DNA of 41,371 nucleotides, from positions 1 to 41,371 of the forward strand of contig CADBFE010000004.1 in NCBI GenBank assembly GCA_902793845.1, in the 5' to 3' direction. Source of the stretch: an uncultured Lachnospiraceae bacterium (lineage in GTDB: Bacteria > Bacillota > Clostridia > Lachnospirales > Lachnospiraceae). Shown piece after piece: positions 25,284-34,180 of the stretch (position 1 is its first letter; each line of letters begins with the position of its first letter). The notes under the pieces were generated by a model that saw nothing but the letters and a program-made list of their open reading frames with translations, was not told the origin of the DNA and did not search any database. The position numbers and the translations under genes were made by a program.

Positions 25284-26168
25284 ATGGGTGAAGGTGTAAG
25301 CGAATTTATAGATGAATATCTTACAGCCATCCGTATGCCCAGCATACGTGTCACCGATGTAATAGAAATTCTGATTATATCTGTTATACTATATTATTTA
25401 ATGGTCTGGATCCGAAAGACGAGAGCATGGTCCCTGTTAAAGGGCGTGATAGTAGTCCTCGGATTTCTTTTGATTGCGGCTATTTTCAACATGACTACGA
25501 TCCTCTGGATAGCAAAAGAATGTCTCTCAATTGCGGCAGTTGCGGTAGTTGTTGTACTTCAGCCCGAAATGCGCCGGGCCCTTGAATCCCTGGGTAAGAA
25601 AAATATCTTTTCATCATTCCTTATATCGGATAATGGTGTTTCCGGCAGATATTCTGACAAGACCATAGAGGAGATAGTAAAAGCATCATTTTCAATGGGC
25701 AGGGAAAAAACAGGTGCTCTCATGGTGTTTGAGAGAAATGACTCCCTTGAAGATTATGAAAAGACAGGTATAGCAATTGATGCGGCCATATCAAGTCAGC
25801 TCCTCATTAATATATTTGAGCACAATACGCCTCTTCACGATGGAGCAGTCGTACTCAGAAAAGACAGGATTGTATCTGCTACATGTTATCTGCCTCTTTC
25901 AGACAACAGAGACTTAAGCAAGGCTCTCGGTACGAGACACAGGGCAGGTGTAGGTATATCTGAAGTTACGGATTCCCTTACGGTTATAGTATCTGAGGAG
26001 AGCGGCAAGGTATCTGTGGCATACGGAGGAGAACTGTTTAACGGTCTGACCCAGGAAGGTCTCAGGGAAAAGCTTGAACTTATACAGGACAAACCTGTTG
26101 AAGAAACAAAGAGAAGTATCAGTTCCATTATCAAGAGAAAATCGGAGACAGAGAAGAATAAGCAATGA
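25284..26168 (+). CDS. cdaA: CdaA, membrane diadenylate cyclase
   Basis: CdaA makes cyclic di-AMP from two ATP; the messenger controls potassium and osmolyte uptake and wall homeostasis. Three N-terminal TM helices (about 25-44, 51-69 and 75-93) precede a DisA_N domain. The catalytic motifs are DGA at 186-188 (TPLHDGAVVLRKDRI) and RHR at 218-220 (GTRHRAGVGISE). It has 294 residues. It overlaps the regulator gene cdaR by 4 nt and is followed by glmM, the conserved Firmicutes cdaA-cdaR-glmM operon. The ribosome site (AGGGGG) is about 15 nt from the ATG, which is rather far. Confidence 0.96.
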   Translation: MGEGVSEFIDEYLTAIRMPSIRVTDVIEILIISVILYYLMVWIRKTRAWSLLKGVIVVLGFLLIAAIFNMTTILWIAKECLSIAAVAVVVVLQPEMRRALESLGKKNIFSSFLISDNGVSGRYSDKTIEEIVKASFSMGREKTGALMVFERNDSLEDYEKTGIAIDAAISSQLLINIFEHNTPLHDGAVVLRKDRIVSATCYLPLSDNRDLSKALGTRHRAGVGISEVTDSLTVIVSEESGKVSVAYGGELFNGLTQEGLREKLELIQDKPVEETKRSISSIIKRKSETEKNKQ

Positions 26169-27448
26169 AGGACCTGCTTACAAAAAACATTGGATTAAAA
26201 TTACTGGCATTTTTAATCGCCTTCATATTGTGGCTTGTAGTCGTTAACTATGACGATCCCGTTATGTCCACGACATTCAGCGGTATCGTGGTGGATATTC
26301 AGAATGTTGAGAGTCTGACTGATATAGGCAAGGTTTACGAGGTTAAAAACGGCAGCAATATCATATCGGTAACCGTTACCGGCAAGAGATCTGTTGTCGA
26401 GTCGATCAGCAAGGAAAATATAGTTGCCACAGCGGACCTGACCAAGATGTCAATCATGGATACCGTGGAGATACAGCTTTCGACAAATAAGAATTTCAGT
26501 CAGCTTGACTCGATTAAATCCGACAGCAATTCCGTGGAGCTGTCCATCGAAAATTTAAGTACCATAAACCTGCCGGCTACGGTTGTGGTAGACGGAACTC
26601 CCGCTGAAGGATATATGCTAGGCGATGTGACGACCAACCAGAATACCGTGAGAGTATCGGGACCTGAGTCCCTTGTGTCAAAAATCACTCAGGCAGTATG
26701 CAATGTATCAGTTGAAGGAAGACTGACCGATATAGTTACCACAGCCGATATTGAACTCCTTGATGAAAACGGTATCAGGGTTGAGGGTAACAATCTGACG
26801 ACAAATATAAAGAGTCTTAATGTGACAGCAAACATTCTGGCTGTAAAGGCTGTTGATATCGTATATAGTTACAGCGGTGTACCTGCAGACGGTTATGTGG
26901 TCAGCGGAGATATATCCGGTGACAAGAATGCTGTTTACATAGCAGGTAAAAATACGGTGATTGAAGGCATGTCTTTCCTGTCAGTGCCTGCATCAGCAAT
27001 CAACGTGGATGGAAAAGACGAATCATACACAACTGTTGTGGATCTGACAAAATGTCTGCCTGACGGAGTTATCTTTGCAGATGAAAACTTTGACGGAAAA
27101 GTGGTTGTCAGTGTCGATATTGAAAAGACCATAAAGAAAATGTTTAATGTTCCTGCGGAAAATATCGCCTTTTACGGAACCAGAAATGAAGAGGCCATGC
27201 TATGTGATGCTGCGGGAGAGGAACTCACTACATTTACAGTGGCTCTGATAGGACTCAGTGATTCGTTTACCGGAATCACGGCAGCAGATATTAAGGGATA
27301 TATCAATATAGATGACTATATGGATATGGCAGATATAAATGAAATCAAGGACGGCATATATTCCATGGATGTATCATTCAGTCTCCCTGCGGGACTGACT
27401 CTGGAAAATGATGTCCAGCTCAGTGTACAGATAAGCGAAGAAGAATAA
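26165..27448 (+). CDS. cdaR: CdaR/YbbR-domain regulator of CdaA
   Basis: The protein has one N-terminal TM anchor (IGLKLLAFLIAFILWLVVVNYDDPV, about 9-33), then an extracytoplasmic region of about 390 residues made of repeated YbbR domains with recurring patterns such as VVVDGTPAEGYMLGDVTTNQNTVRVSGP and YSGVPADGYVVSGDISGDKNAVYIAG. In Bacillus and Listeria CdaR contacts CdaA and tunes its activity. The ATG overlaps the cdaA stop (ATGA), giving coupled synthesis. Four repeats are likely, the last one (from about 315) diverged. It has 427 residues. Confidence 0.93.
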   Translation: MKDLLTKNIGLKLLAFLIAFILWLVVVNYDDPVMSTTFSGIVVDIQNVESLTDIGKVYEVKNGSNIISVTVTGKRSVVESISKENIVATADLTKMSIMDTVEIQLSTNKNFSQLDSIKSDSNSVELSIENLSTINLPATVVVDGTPAEGYMLGDVTTNQNTVRVSGPESLVSKITQAVCNVSVEGRLTDIVTTADIELLDENGIRVEGNNLTTNIKSLNVTANILAVKAVDIVYSYSGVPADGYVVSGDISGDKNAVYIAGKNTVIEGMSFLSVPASAINVDGKDESYTTVVDLTKCLPDGVIFADENFDGKVVVSVDIEKTIKKMFNVPAENIAFYGTRNEEAMLCDAAGEELTTFTVALIGLSDSFTGITAADIKGYINIDDYMDMADINEIKDGIYSMDVSFSLPAGLTLENDVQLSVQISEEE

Positions 27449-27466
27449 ATATTTGGAGGTGCTAAA

Positions 27467-28816
27467 ATGGCCAGGTTATTTGGTACAGACGGGGTGAGAG
27501 GAGTTGCAAATGAGGAACTGACTCCGCTGCTCGCCATGCAGCTCGGACAGGCCGGAGCGACAGTATTAACAAAACAGAGAGCCCACAAGCCTACCATCAT
27601 GGTCGGATGCGATACACGTATTTCGGGAGACATGCTTGCCAATGCCCTGATGGCGGGAGTATGTTCTGTGGGAGCCAATGCAGTATATGTCGGGGTGGTA
27701 CCTACACCGGCAGTTGCATATCTGACAAGGCGATACAGAGTAGATGCGGGAGTTGTGATCTCGGCATCCCATAACCCTGTTGAATTTAACGGTATAAAAT
27801 TCTTTGACGGAGACGGATACAAGCTTCCCGATGAGATGGAAGACGAGATAGAGGCATACATTAAAAATGACATGAAGGGAATCAAGTTTGTAACAGGTTC
27901 CCGTGTCGGAAAGATCAAGTATAGGAGCGATGCCAGAGAGGAATATATCAACCACTCATTAAAGGCTGTTCCCGTGGAACTGGACGGACTCAAGGTTGTG
28001 GTTGACTGCGCAGAAGGTGCATCATATTACACATCTGTCGAGACGTTAAAAGAACTCGGCGCTAATGTGATCGCAATCCACAACAATCCTGACGGCACAA
28101 ATATCAATGCAAACTGTGGCTCCACCCACATGGAGGAGCTGATGGCCAGAGTAGTTGCAGAAAAGGCTGACCTTGGTCTTGCATTTGACGGCGATGCCGA
28201 CAGACTTCTGGCAGTTGATGAAAACGGTAAGAAAGTCGACGGCGACCAGATAATGGCAATAGTCGGCAATTTTATGAAGGAACAGGGTACGCTTAAAAAC
28301 AACAAGATTGTTGTGACTGTTATGAGCAACCTGGGCTTTTCACTGATGGCAAAAGAAAAGGGAATAGATATAGAGCAGACAAAAGTAGGCGACAGATATG
28401 TTCTTGAGAGAATGAAGGAAATAGGAGCAAATCTGGGAGGAGAACAGTCGGGACATATCATATTCCTGGATGAGAATACTACAGGTGACGGACTTTTGTC
28501 GGCACTGCACCTCCTTGAGGTAGTGGTAAAAACAGGAAAGAAACTATCCGAGCTGGCAAAGATCATGGAAGTCCTGCCTCAGGCCCTGGTAAATGCCAAG
28601 GTTCCCAATCATAAAAAGGACAGCTATATGGACTATCCGGAGATTGCGGAAGCCATTGACACCCTGACAAAGAAATTTGACGGGGAAGGCAGAGTGCTCA
28701 TACGACCTTCCGGAACAGAGCCCCTTGTCCGTGTCATGATCGAGGGCAAGAATCAGAAGATGATCGAAGAAGAAGCAAAAAAACTGGCAGATTTAATTAC
28801 AAACAGTGTTTTGTAA
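27467..28816 (+). CDS. glmM: GlmM, phosphoglucosamine mutase
   Basis: GlmM converts glucosamine-6-phosphate to glucosamine-1-phosphate, feeding UDP-GlcNAc for peptidoglycan and the surface polysaccharide made downstream. It has the N-terminal [12 protein letters not shown], the active-site phosphoserine Ser101 in [16 protein letters not shown], the Mg-binding DGDADR (241-246), the sugar loop GGEQSGHI and the phosphate-binding [12 protein letters not shown]. It has 449 residues, full length. GGAGG lies 8 nt before ATG, 18 nt after cdaR. In other Firmicutes GlmM binds and inhibits CdaA, which explains the shared operon. Confidence 0.98.
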   Translation: MARLFGTDGVRGVANEELTPLLAMQLGQAGATVLTKQRAHKPTIMVGCDTRISGDMLANALMAGVCSVGANAVYVGVVPTPAVAYLTRRYRVDAGVVISASHNPVEFNGIKFFDGDGYKLPDEMEDEIEAYIKNDMKGIKFVTGSRVGKIKYRSDAREEYINHSLKAVPVELDGLKVVVDCAEGASYYTSVETLKELGANVIAIHNNPDGTNINANCGSTHMEELMARVVAEKADLGLAFDGDADRLLAVDENGKKVDGDQIMAIVGNFMKEQGTLKNNKIVVTVMSNLGFSLMAKEKGIDIEQTKVGDRYVLERMKEIGANLGGEQSGHIIFLDENTTGDGLLSALHLLEVVVKTGKKLSELAKIMEVLPQALVNAKVPNHKKDSYMDYPEIAEAIDTLTKKFDGEGRVLIRPSGTEPLVRVMIEGKNQKMIEEEAKKLADLITNSVL

Positions 28817-28821
28817 TAGGT

Positions 28822-28850
28822 TTGCTTGTGGAATAGGGGTATGATATAAT
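28822..28850 (+). promoter_or_regulatory. Promoter of the HPr gene
   Basis: TTGCTT (-35), exactly 17 nt, perfect TATAAT (-10), placed just after the glmM stop and 28 nt before the HPr ATG. Confidence 0.7.
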
Positions 28851-28878
28851 TAACGATGACGCTTAGGGGGTTATGCGT

Positions 28879-29142
28879 ATGGTTAAACAAAGGGTTACAG
28901 TAAAAAATCCCACAGGTCTGCATCTGCGTCCTGCAGGGAATCTATGCAAAGAGGCAATGAAGTTCAAATCGCTGGTCACTTTTGTATTCAAGGATAATAT
29001 CGCGAATGCAAAGAGTGTGCTCAGTGTACTTGGTGCGTGTGTTAAATGCGGAGACGAGATTGAACTTGTCTGTGAGGGCGAAGACGAAGAGGAAGCACTT
29101 GCAGGACTTGTCCGGGCGATTGAGGACGGACTTGGAGAGTAA
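28879..29142 (+). CDS. ptsH: HPr, phosphocarrier protein of the PTS
   Basis: HPr passes phosphate from enzyme I to sugar-specific EIIA proteins. With ATG 28879, 8 nt after AGGGGG, the numbering falls exactly on family positions: His15 in TGLHLRPAG (PEP-dependent site) and Ser46 in AKSVLSVLGA (HPr kinase site). An upstream in-frame ATG at 28873 is only 2 nt from the ribosome site. With 87 residues it has normal HPr length. Oddities are Leu16 where Ala is usual, and Cys23 plus two more cysteines near 53-56. It is not next to ptsI, and it has its own promoter and terminator. Having both His15 and Ser46 argues against Crh. Confidence 0.85.
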   Translation: MVKQRVTVKNPTGLHLRPAGNLCKEAMKFKSLVTFVFKDNIANAKSVLSVLGACVKCGDEIELVCEGEDEEEALAGLVRAIEDGLGE

Positions 29143-29150
29143 ATGATGAG

Positions 29151-29184
29151 AGCCCGCTTTATTTAAAATAAAGTGGGCTTTATT
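29151..29184 (+). terminator. Rho-independent terminator after HPr
   Basis: AGCCCGCTTTAT pairs with ATAAAGTGGGCT in a 12-bp stem (one G-U) with loop TTAAA, followed by TTATTAATATT. It isolates ptsH from leuA. Confidence 0.82.
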
Positions 29185-29209
29185 AATATTTATATGGAGG
29201 CTGTTGGAT

Positions 29210-30889
29210 ATGTTGAACTACAAGCGTTACCAGAGAAATCCCGTTATGGATTTTCCGGAGAGAACATGGCCGAACAAGGAGATAGAAAAAGCTCCCGTAT
29301 GGTGCAGCGTGGATTTAAGAGACGGTAATCAGGCACTAATCGACCCTATGGTGGTATCTGAAAAGATTGAGATGTTTGAGTACCTGATAAAGATCGGCTT
29401 CAAGGAGATAGAGATCGGTTTCCCTGCAGCAAGCCAGATTGAGTACGACTTTTTAAGAGAACTGATCGACAGAAAGCTCATCCCGGATGATGTAGTGGTC
29501 CAGGTCCTCACCCAGTGCAGAGAAGAACTGATTGACAGGACGTTTGAAGCCATAGAGGGATGCTCTCAGGCAATAGTTCATATATACAATTCTACATCAA
29601 CACTTCAGAGAGATGTGGTATTTGGCAAAGATAAAGAGGCAATCAAGCAGATCGCCATCGACGGTACCAAAATGGTAAAGGAGAGAGCAAAGAATTTCTT
29701 AGGAAAGATCATCCTTGAGTATTCTCCGGAAAGCTATACAGGTACAGAGCCTGAATATGCACTTGAAGTATGCGAGGCTGTCCTTGAGACATGGGGTGCA
29801 TCAAAAGAAAACCCTGTAATCATCAACCTGCCTTCTACGGTAGAGATGACTACTCCCAATGTATTTGCAGACCGTATTGAGTGGACACTTAAAAACTTTA
29901 AGAACAGAGAGGCTGTAATACTCAGTGTTCATCCTCACAATGACAGAGGTACAGGCGTTGCTACAGCAGAGCTCGCGCTTCTTGCAGGTGCCGACAGAAT
30001 AGAGGGTACCCTCTTTGGAAACGGTGAGCGTACAGGTAATGTTGATATCTGCAATATATGCTACAACATGTTCTCCCAGGGTATTGACTGCGGTCTCGAT
30101 CTCTCAAATGTAAACGAGGCAATAGAACTTTACGAGAGACTCTGCAAGCTGCCCATACATCCGAGACATCCTTATGCCGGCAAACTTGTGTTTACTGCTT
30201 TCTCCGGATCTCATCAGGATGCCATAAACAAGGGTGTCAAGGCTATGAAAGAGAGAAACAGCGAGATATGGCAGGTACCGTATCTCCCTATAGATCCTGC
30301 AGATATAGGCAGGGAGTACGAGCCTATCGTTCGTATCAACTCCCAGTCAGGCAAGGGCGGAGTTGCCTTTGTGATGGATACATATTTCGGATTTAAGCTT
30401 CCCAAGGGAATGCAGAGAGAATTTGCCGATGTTATACAGGCGATATCCGAAAAGCAGGGAGAAGTCTCACCTGATACAATCATGGAAGAGTTCAAAAAAG
30501 AATATCTTCAGAAGAAAGAACCATATCACTTTAAGAAACTTAAAGTCGATGATCTTTCGGGCGAGACCGAATCAGAGTACGATACAAGAGTTACGCTCAC
30601 ATATACCTGCAATGATAAGGAAAATACATTTGTGGCAGCCGGAAACGGACCTATTGATGCCGTTAAACTCGGCCTCATCGAGAATCTCGGAATCAAGATC
30701 AAGATTCTTGATTATGAGGAGCATGCTCTTCAGAGCGGATCCAATTCCCAGGCAGCAGCATACATTCACATGCTTGATGTTGAGACAGGCAAGACTACAT
30801 ACGGTGTAGGTGTCAGCTCAAACATTACCAGAGCTTCAGTCAGAGCGATGTTCTCTGCTCTTAACAGACTCGGACTTGCAGTACAATAA
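29210..30889 (+). CDS. leuA: LeuA, 2-isopropylmalate synthase (long, yeast-like type)
   Basis: LeuA condenses acetyl-CoA with 2-oxoisovalerate, the first step of leucine synthesis. It has 559 residues, beginning MLNYKRYQRNP and WCSVDLRDGNQALIDPM (catalytic DLRDGNQ at 35-41). The metal site HPHNDRGTG is near 241-249, followed by GTLFGNGERTGNVDI. After a linker at about 400-430 comes the LeuA allosteric domain, including TFVAAGNGPIDAVKLGL. I took ATG 29210, with GGAGG 9 nt upstream, rather than the in-frame TTG at 29204. No T-box or leader peptide is seen in the short gap, and leuB, leuC and leuD do not follow. Confidence 0.96.
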   Translation: MLNYKRYQRNPVMDFPERTWPNKEIEKAPVWCSVDLRDGNQALIDPMVVSEKIEMFEYLIKIGFKEIEIGFPAASQIEYDFLRELIDRKLIPDDVVVQVLTQCREELIDRTFEAIEGCSQAIVHIYNSTSTLQRDVVFGKDKEAIKQIAIDGTKMVKERAKNFLGKIILEYSPESYTGTEPEYALEVCEAVLETWGASKENPVIINLPSTVEMTTPNVFADRIEWTLKNFKNREAVILSVHPHNDRGTGVATAELALLAGADRIEGTLFGNGERTGNVDICNICYNMFSQGIDCGLDLSNVNEAIELYERLCKLPIHPRHPYAGKLVFTAFSGSHQDAINKGVKAMKERNSEIWQVPYLPIDPADIGREYEPIVRINSQSGKGGVAFVMDTYFGFKLPKGMQREFADVIQAISEKQGEVSPDTIMEEFKKEYLQKKEPYHFKKLKVDDLSGETESEYDTRVTLTYTCNDKENTFVAAGNGPIDAVKLGLIENLGIKIKILDYEEHALQSGSNSQAAAYIHMLDVETGKTTYGVGVSSNITRASVRAMFSALNRLGLAVQ

Positions 30890-30904
30890 TCAGTAATTAA
30901 ATTG

Positions 30905-30937
30905 CGGGGAGATGTTTTTCGGCGTCTCCCCGACTTT
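30905..30937 (+). terminator. GC-rich hairpin after leuA
   Basis: CGGGGAGA and TCTCCCCG form a perfect 8-bp stem with a 12-nt loop, followed by ACTTTAT. The U-tract is weak, so it may be a partial terminator between leuA and the polysaccharide genes. Confidence 0.55.
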
Positions 30938-30953
30938 ATGTGAGAGGATATAC

Positions 30954-31811
30954 ATGAAGAAAATAATAGTTACCGGATGTAACGGACAGCTCGGAAGGGC
31001 AGTAAACGATTATTATAAAAACAGCACGGAATATGAGCTGGTCAATACAGATACGGCAGAAGGCTTTGATAATCTTGATATCACCGATCTTGAGGGCCTT
31101 GATTCGTTCTTTGACAAGGAGCGGCCCTATGCAGTGATAAACTGCGCGGCATTTACAAATGTGGACGCCTGTGAGACCAAAGAGGATATCGCATTTAAGG
31201 TAAATGCGATCGGTCCGAGAAATCTCGCTATCGTATCTGAAAAATACGGAGCAAAGCTTGTTCATATATCGACGGATTATGTATTTGAGGGTAATGAGCC
31301 GTCTCCCAGAAAAGAGACAGATCCTACAGGCCCTATCGGAGCATACGGCAGGACAAAACTCGCAGGAGAAAATTTTGTAAAGGCTTTCTCAAATCATTAC
31401 TTTATAATCAGAACAGCCTGGCTCTACGGTGACGGAAAAAATTTTGTCAGAACAATGCTTGGCGCTGCAAAGACAAGGGATGAAGTGAGTGTTGTGTCCG
31501 ACCAGATCGGCTCGCCCACATCGGCAAAAGAACTTGCAAAAGCAATAGGTGTGCTTGTACCTACCGAAAATTACGGAACGTTCCACGGTACATGTGAGGG
31601 TGTATGCAGCTGGGCAGAGTTTACTGAGGAGATTTACAGACTCGCCGGAGTAAAGACCAGGGTTAAGCATATCACATCGGATCAGTATCCCTCTCCAACA
31701 AAGAGACCGGCGTACTCTGTTCTGGATAATTACATGTTCAGACAAACCACGGATTTTGAGTTTGCCGATTGGAAAGATGCAATCAGAGAATATTTGGAGT
31801 CGGAGAAATGA
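30954..31811 (+). CDS. RmlD-like dTDP-4-dehydrorhamnose reductase
   Basis: This short-chain reductase of the RmlD/SDR-extended family probably makes dTDP-rhamnose or a related deoxysugar for the cell surface. It has the NAD(P)-binding GxxGxxG at 8-14 (GCNGQLG), INCAAFTNVDACE, HISTDYVFEG, and the catalytic Tyr131-x3-Lys135 (AYGRTKLAGE). It is followed by RTAWLYGDGKNFVRTM and SDQIGSPTSAKELA. It has 285 residues from ATG 30954, which follows GAGAGGA; the open frame extends to 30912, but that would put the start within a terminator hairpin. RmlA, RmlB and RmlC are not present here, so they would have to be encoded elsewhere. Confidence 0.88.
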   Translation: MKKIIVTGCNGQLGRAVNDYYKNSTEYELVNTDTAEGFDNLDITDLEGLDSFFDKERPYAVINCAAFTNVDACETKEDIAFKVNAIGPRNLAIVSEKYGAKLVHISTDYVFEGNEPSPRKETDPTGPIGAYGRTKLAGENFVKAFSNHYFIIRTAWLYGDGKNFVRTMLGAAKTRDEVSVVSDQIGSPTSAKELAKAIGVLVPTENYGTFHGTCEGVCSWAEFTEEIYRLAGVKTRVKHITSDQYPSPTKRPAYSVLDNYMFRQTTDFEFADWKDAIREYLESEK

Positions 31812-32266
31812 GTTTTTTTGAAGGATTGGTAACAAATGTGCCACTTATATGTGCCGCTGTGAGCTGGCTGCTGGCACAGATTATAAAGACAATACTACAC
31901 CTGATTGTCACAAGGAAATTTGATGCTGAGAGACTGATAGGAACAGGGGGCATGCCCAGTTCACACTCTGCTACAGTCAGCAGTCTTGCAACTGCAATAG
32001 CTGTTAATTACGGGAGTGATTCGGGATATTTTGCCATAGCTCTCATACTTGCCATAGTTGTAATGTATGATGCTCTCGGGGTCAGACGTGAGACAGGCAA
32101 GCAGGCAGTCGTCATCAATGAGATGATTGAGATGTTTAACGATATGGGAAAGCCGATGAGTGCAGAGGAAAAGCTCAAAATATTTGTTGGTCATACCCCT
32201 ATGCAGGTCTTTGCGGGATGCATATTCGGTATGATGATAGCATTCATTGTCTGCGGGATAATTTAA
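31808..32266 (+). CDS. Divergent PAP2 family membrane protein (DUF212/YuiD type)
   Basis: This 152-residue protein has about four hydrophobic segments and the family motifs GTGGMPSSHSATVSSL and VMYDALGVRRETGKQAVVINEM. The SSHS sequence is like the acid-phosphatase (PAP2) active site, suggesting a lipid-phosphate phosphatase such as undecaprenyl-pyrophosphate recycling, but no activity is established for this family. The ATG overlaps the rmlD-like stop by 4 nt (ATGA). An ATG further upstream in frame lies inside the preceding gene and is not used. Confidence 0.85.
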   Translation: MSFFEGLVTNVPLICAAVSWLLAQIIKTILHLIVTRKFDAERLIGTGGMPSSHSATVSSLATAIAVNYGSDSGYFAIALILAIVVMYDALGVRRETGKQAVVINEMIEMFNDMGKPMSAEEKLKIFVGHTPMQVFAGCIFGMMIAFIVCGII

Positions 32267-32285
32267 AACAGGATTATTTAATTGT

Positions 32286-33263
32286 ATGGCATTTATAGTT
32301 CCGATATTCATGCTTTCAATCGCATATTTTACCGGACTTACGGTTATGAAATTATTTTGTGACGATAAGACATCGATTATCGAGACATGTCTTGTCGGCA
32401 CTTTTTTTCTTATGATTATTTCACAGACAACAGTTCTGATATGTTATTACTTGGGATTTTCTTTCGGGACGTATGTCAGAATACTGTGTATGGTAATGAT
32501 CCTGCTGCTCATTCTTTCGCTGTTTATATGTCAGAAAGAAATCCTGTATCACATCAGGATCAGAAAGAAAGTCAACAAAAACGCAGTTGCGATCATCGTG
32601 TTTATGGGGGCAATTGAATTTCTGGCACTTATTTTGCTTATGCCTGACGTGGCAGGCGATTTTACCGCCGATTCGGTAAATACACTGCTTGCGACAAATA
32701 CAATATTTGGATATGACTACCTGACAGGATTTCCTCTTTCAGGGGAGCCCACTTTAAAAATGCAACTGGACGGACTGCCGTTTCTGTACGGTGCCATGGC
32801 AAGAGTGTTTCATACAAAAGGTATCAGTATTGTTTATGACTGCGCTCCCATATGGGCGATGTCACTCTGTCTCATGGTATACGGCCTGTGGGCAGGAGCA
32901 CTTTACGGCAGGGGCAACAATGAAGAGTTAAAACGGGCTATCTTTGTAGCGGGTGTATGTGCCGTCAGCCTTTGCGGAGCCTTCTCGGCAAAGAGTCTGT
33001 TTTATTACCAGACATTTGAGGGATTCAGGGGAGAGCCCATATGCGACGGAATAATAGTACCGTTTTGCCTGTATGAATTATTTGAACTGTATCGAAATAA
33101 AAAGTGGCAGTCAGTAGTTTATATTGTAGCTGCAGTACTGGCGGCGATGCTGGTAACTACCCCTGCAAAGGGACTTGTGCCGTGTGCAATCATCATCACA
33201 GCGGGAACTCTTGTTGCAGCAGGATACAGACTCAGGAGGTACGTAAAATGTCTGCAGCATTAA
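32286..33263 (+). CDS. Polytopic membrane protein, N-terminal half of a possible GT-C-like protein
   Basis: This 325-residue protein has about eight hydrophobic segments, from residue 2 (AFIVPIFMLSIAYFTGLTVM) to the end (IIITAGTLVAAGY), and two longer loops. The loop VAGDFTADSVNTLLATNTIFGYDYL with acidic residues just after a TM segment resembles the first loop of GT-C-type glycosyltransferases, but this is only a resemblance. It ends in RLRRYVKCLQH, overlapping the next gene by 16 nt. The gene lies in a polysaccharide cluster. I recall similar full-length proteins in Lachnospiraceae as uncharacterised; the exact family is uncertain. Its ribosome site (CAGGA) is weak. Confidence 0.75.
   Translation: MAFIVPIFMLSIAYFTGLTVMKLFCDDKTSIIETCLVGTFFLMIISQTTVLICYYLGFSFGTYVRILCMVMILLLILSLFICQKEILYHIRIRKKVNKNAVAIIVFMGAIEFLALILLMPDVAGDFTADSVNTLLATNTIFGYDYLTGFPLSGEPTLKMQLDGLPFLYGAMARVFHTKGISIVYDCAPIWAMSLCLMVYGLWAGALYGRGNNEELKRAIFVAGVCAVSLCGAFSAKSLFYYQTFEGFRGEPICDGIIVPFCLYELFELYRNKKWQSVVYIVAAVLAAMLVTTPAKGLVPCAIIITAGTLVAAGYRLRRYVKCLQH
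33234..33239 (+). promoter_or_regulatory. Perfect internal ribosome binding site deciding the second-half start
   Basis: AGGAGG lies inside the end of the upstream reading frame, exactly 8 nt before the ATG at 33248. It supports reinitiation of the second membrane gene by coupled translation. Confidence 0.75.
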
Positions 33264-34162
33264 GCGGAATGCAGTCGGCTCTTGAGATGGCAGGCGGAAG
33301 TGTCGGATTTACGGCTCTGTTTCTCGCAGGCTTACTGTCTCTCTGGTACGGTAAATATGATGACCGGGAGGAATCGGGATATCTGTTCTGGTATGCGATC
33401 ATAATGCTTGCCATAGTGATCAACCCGTTTTACCTTTCGTTTATCAGGAGGTTTTCACCGTCCCTTGCTTTTGACAATATATTTTTATGGATTATGCCTA
33501 CCGTGCCTGTCGTTGTATGCTGCGGTGTCAGGGCAGTCGGATTCCTTGAAAATATGAGAAAAAAAGCAATGTTTGCTGTGGGACTCATCGGCCTCCTCGT
33601 CCTTGCCGGAGCCACCTCGTATTCAATGAGTGCGGTATATTTAAAACAGGAATCTGCCCTTGATAATAAAAAACAGGAAGTCCTGGATTACCTTGGAGAA
33701 TACATGGACAGCAGCAATAAGCAGTCATGTGTAATATGGGGAGAAGATACTATAATGGAGTCTGCAAGAGAGTATGACGGACGTATTCTTCTCGTTTACG
33801 GAAAAGATATGTGGATTGATGACTGTTTTGCCCTGACAGGAAATGTTTATGATGACGAGAAATATAATGCCTATCAGATGATTAATGAGGAATCGCCATC
33901 GATTTCAATGCTTTATGATGAAGCAAAGATGCTGGGTTGTGATTTCTTTATTCTCTCGACTCAGAGATATACAAAGGCCCTTGAGAGAAAAGAGTTTGAG
34001 AAACAGCAGATCATATCCGAACTCCTTTCGAGGAGAAAATACGGACGCTTTTCCAGGGGATTTATCTTTGGTAGTGACGAAGTTTTTTATAAGGATCCCG
34101 ACCCGGTATATGAGCCCGTGTTTGAGACAAGCGGATTTGTAATATTTGAAGTAACCGAATAA
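33248..34162 (+). CDS. Membrane protein, C-terminal half with soluble domain
   Basis: This 304-residue protein starts at MSAALSGMQSALEM, 8 nt after AGGAGG, in the frame one base behind the preceding gene. About four TM segments (VGFTALFLAGLLSLWYG, LFWYAIIMLAIVINPFYLSF, IFLWIMPTVPVVVCCG, AMFAVGLIGLLVLAGATSYS) precede a soluble region of about 180 residues (IWGEDTIMESAREYDGRILLVYG..., ending FETSGFVIFEVTE). The layout of TM block then C-terminal exterior domain suggests the two genes together equal one larger GT-C-like protein. Open reading frame upstream of 33248 encodes nothing plausible, so the junction lies near 33240. Confidence 0.75.
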   Translation: MSAALSGMQSALEMAGGSVGFTALFLAGLLSLWYGKYDDREESGYLFWYAIIMLAIVINPFYLSFIRRFSPSLAFDNIFLWIMPTVPVVVCCGVRAVGFLENMRKKAMFAVGLIGLLVLAGATSYSMSAVYLKQESALDNKKQEVLDYLGEYMDSSNKQSCVIWGEDTIMESAREYDGRILLVYGKDMWIDDCFALTGNVYDDEKYNAYQMINEESPSISMLYDEAKMLGCDFFILSTQRYTKALERKEFEKQQIISELLSRRKYGRFSRGFIFGSDEVFYKDPDPVYEPVFETSGFVIFEVTE

Positions 34163-34180
34163 TATATTGGAGATTGACTG

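Noticed and set aside
27316-27993. Long minus-strand reading frame opposite cdaR and glmM
   Set aside because: It overlaps two confidently identified genes, is rich in Ser/Pro/Thr as expected of an antisense shadow, and has no ribosome site.
28027-28566. Long minus-strand reading frame opposite glmM
   Set aside because: An antisense shadow of glmM with low-complexity Ser/Phe/Ile composition.
29143-29209. T-box or leucine leader peptide before leuA
   Set aside because: The gap is only 67 nt, is occupied by the HPr terminator and has no T-box sequence or run of Leu codons.
33238-33254. Programmed -1 frameshift at the two-gene membrane protein junction
   Set aside because: The codons around the junction (GTA AAA TGT) do not make an X-XXY-YYZ heptamer; coupled reinitiation from AGGAGG explains the arrangement more simply, so frameshifting is kept only as an alternative.
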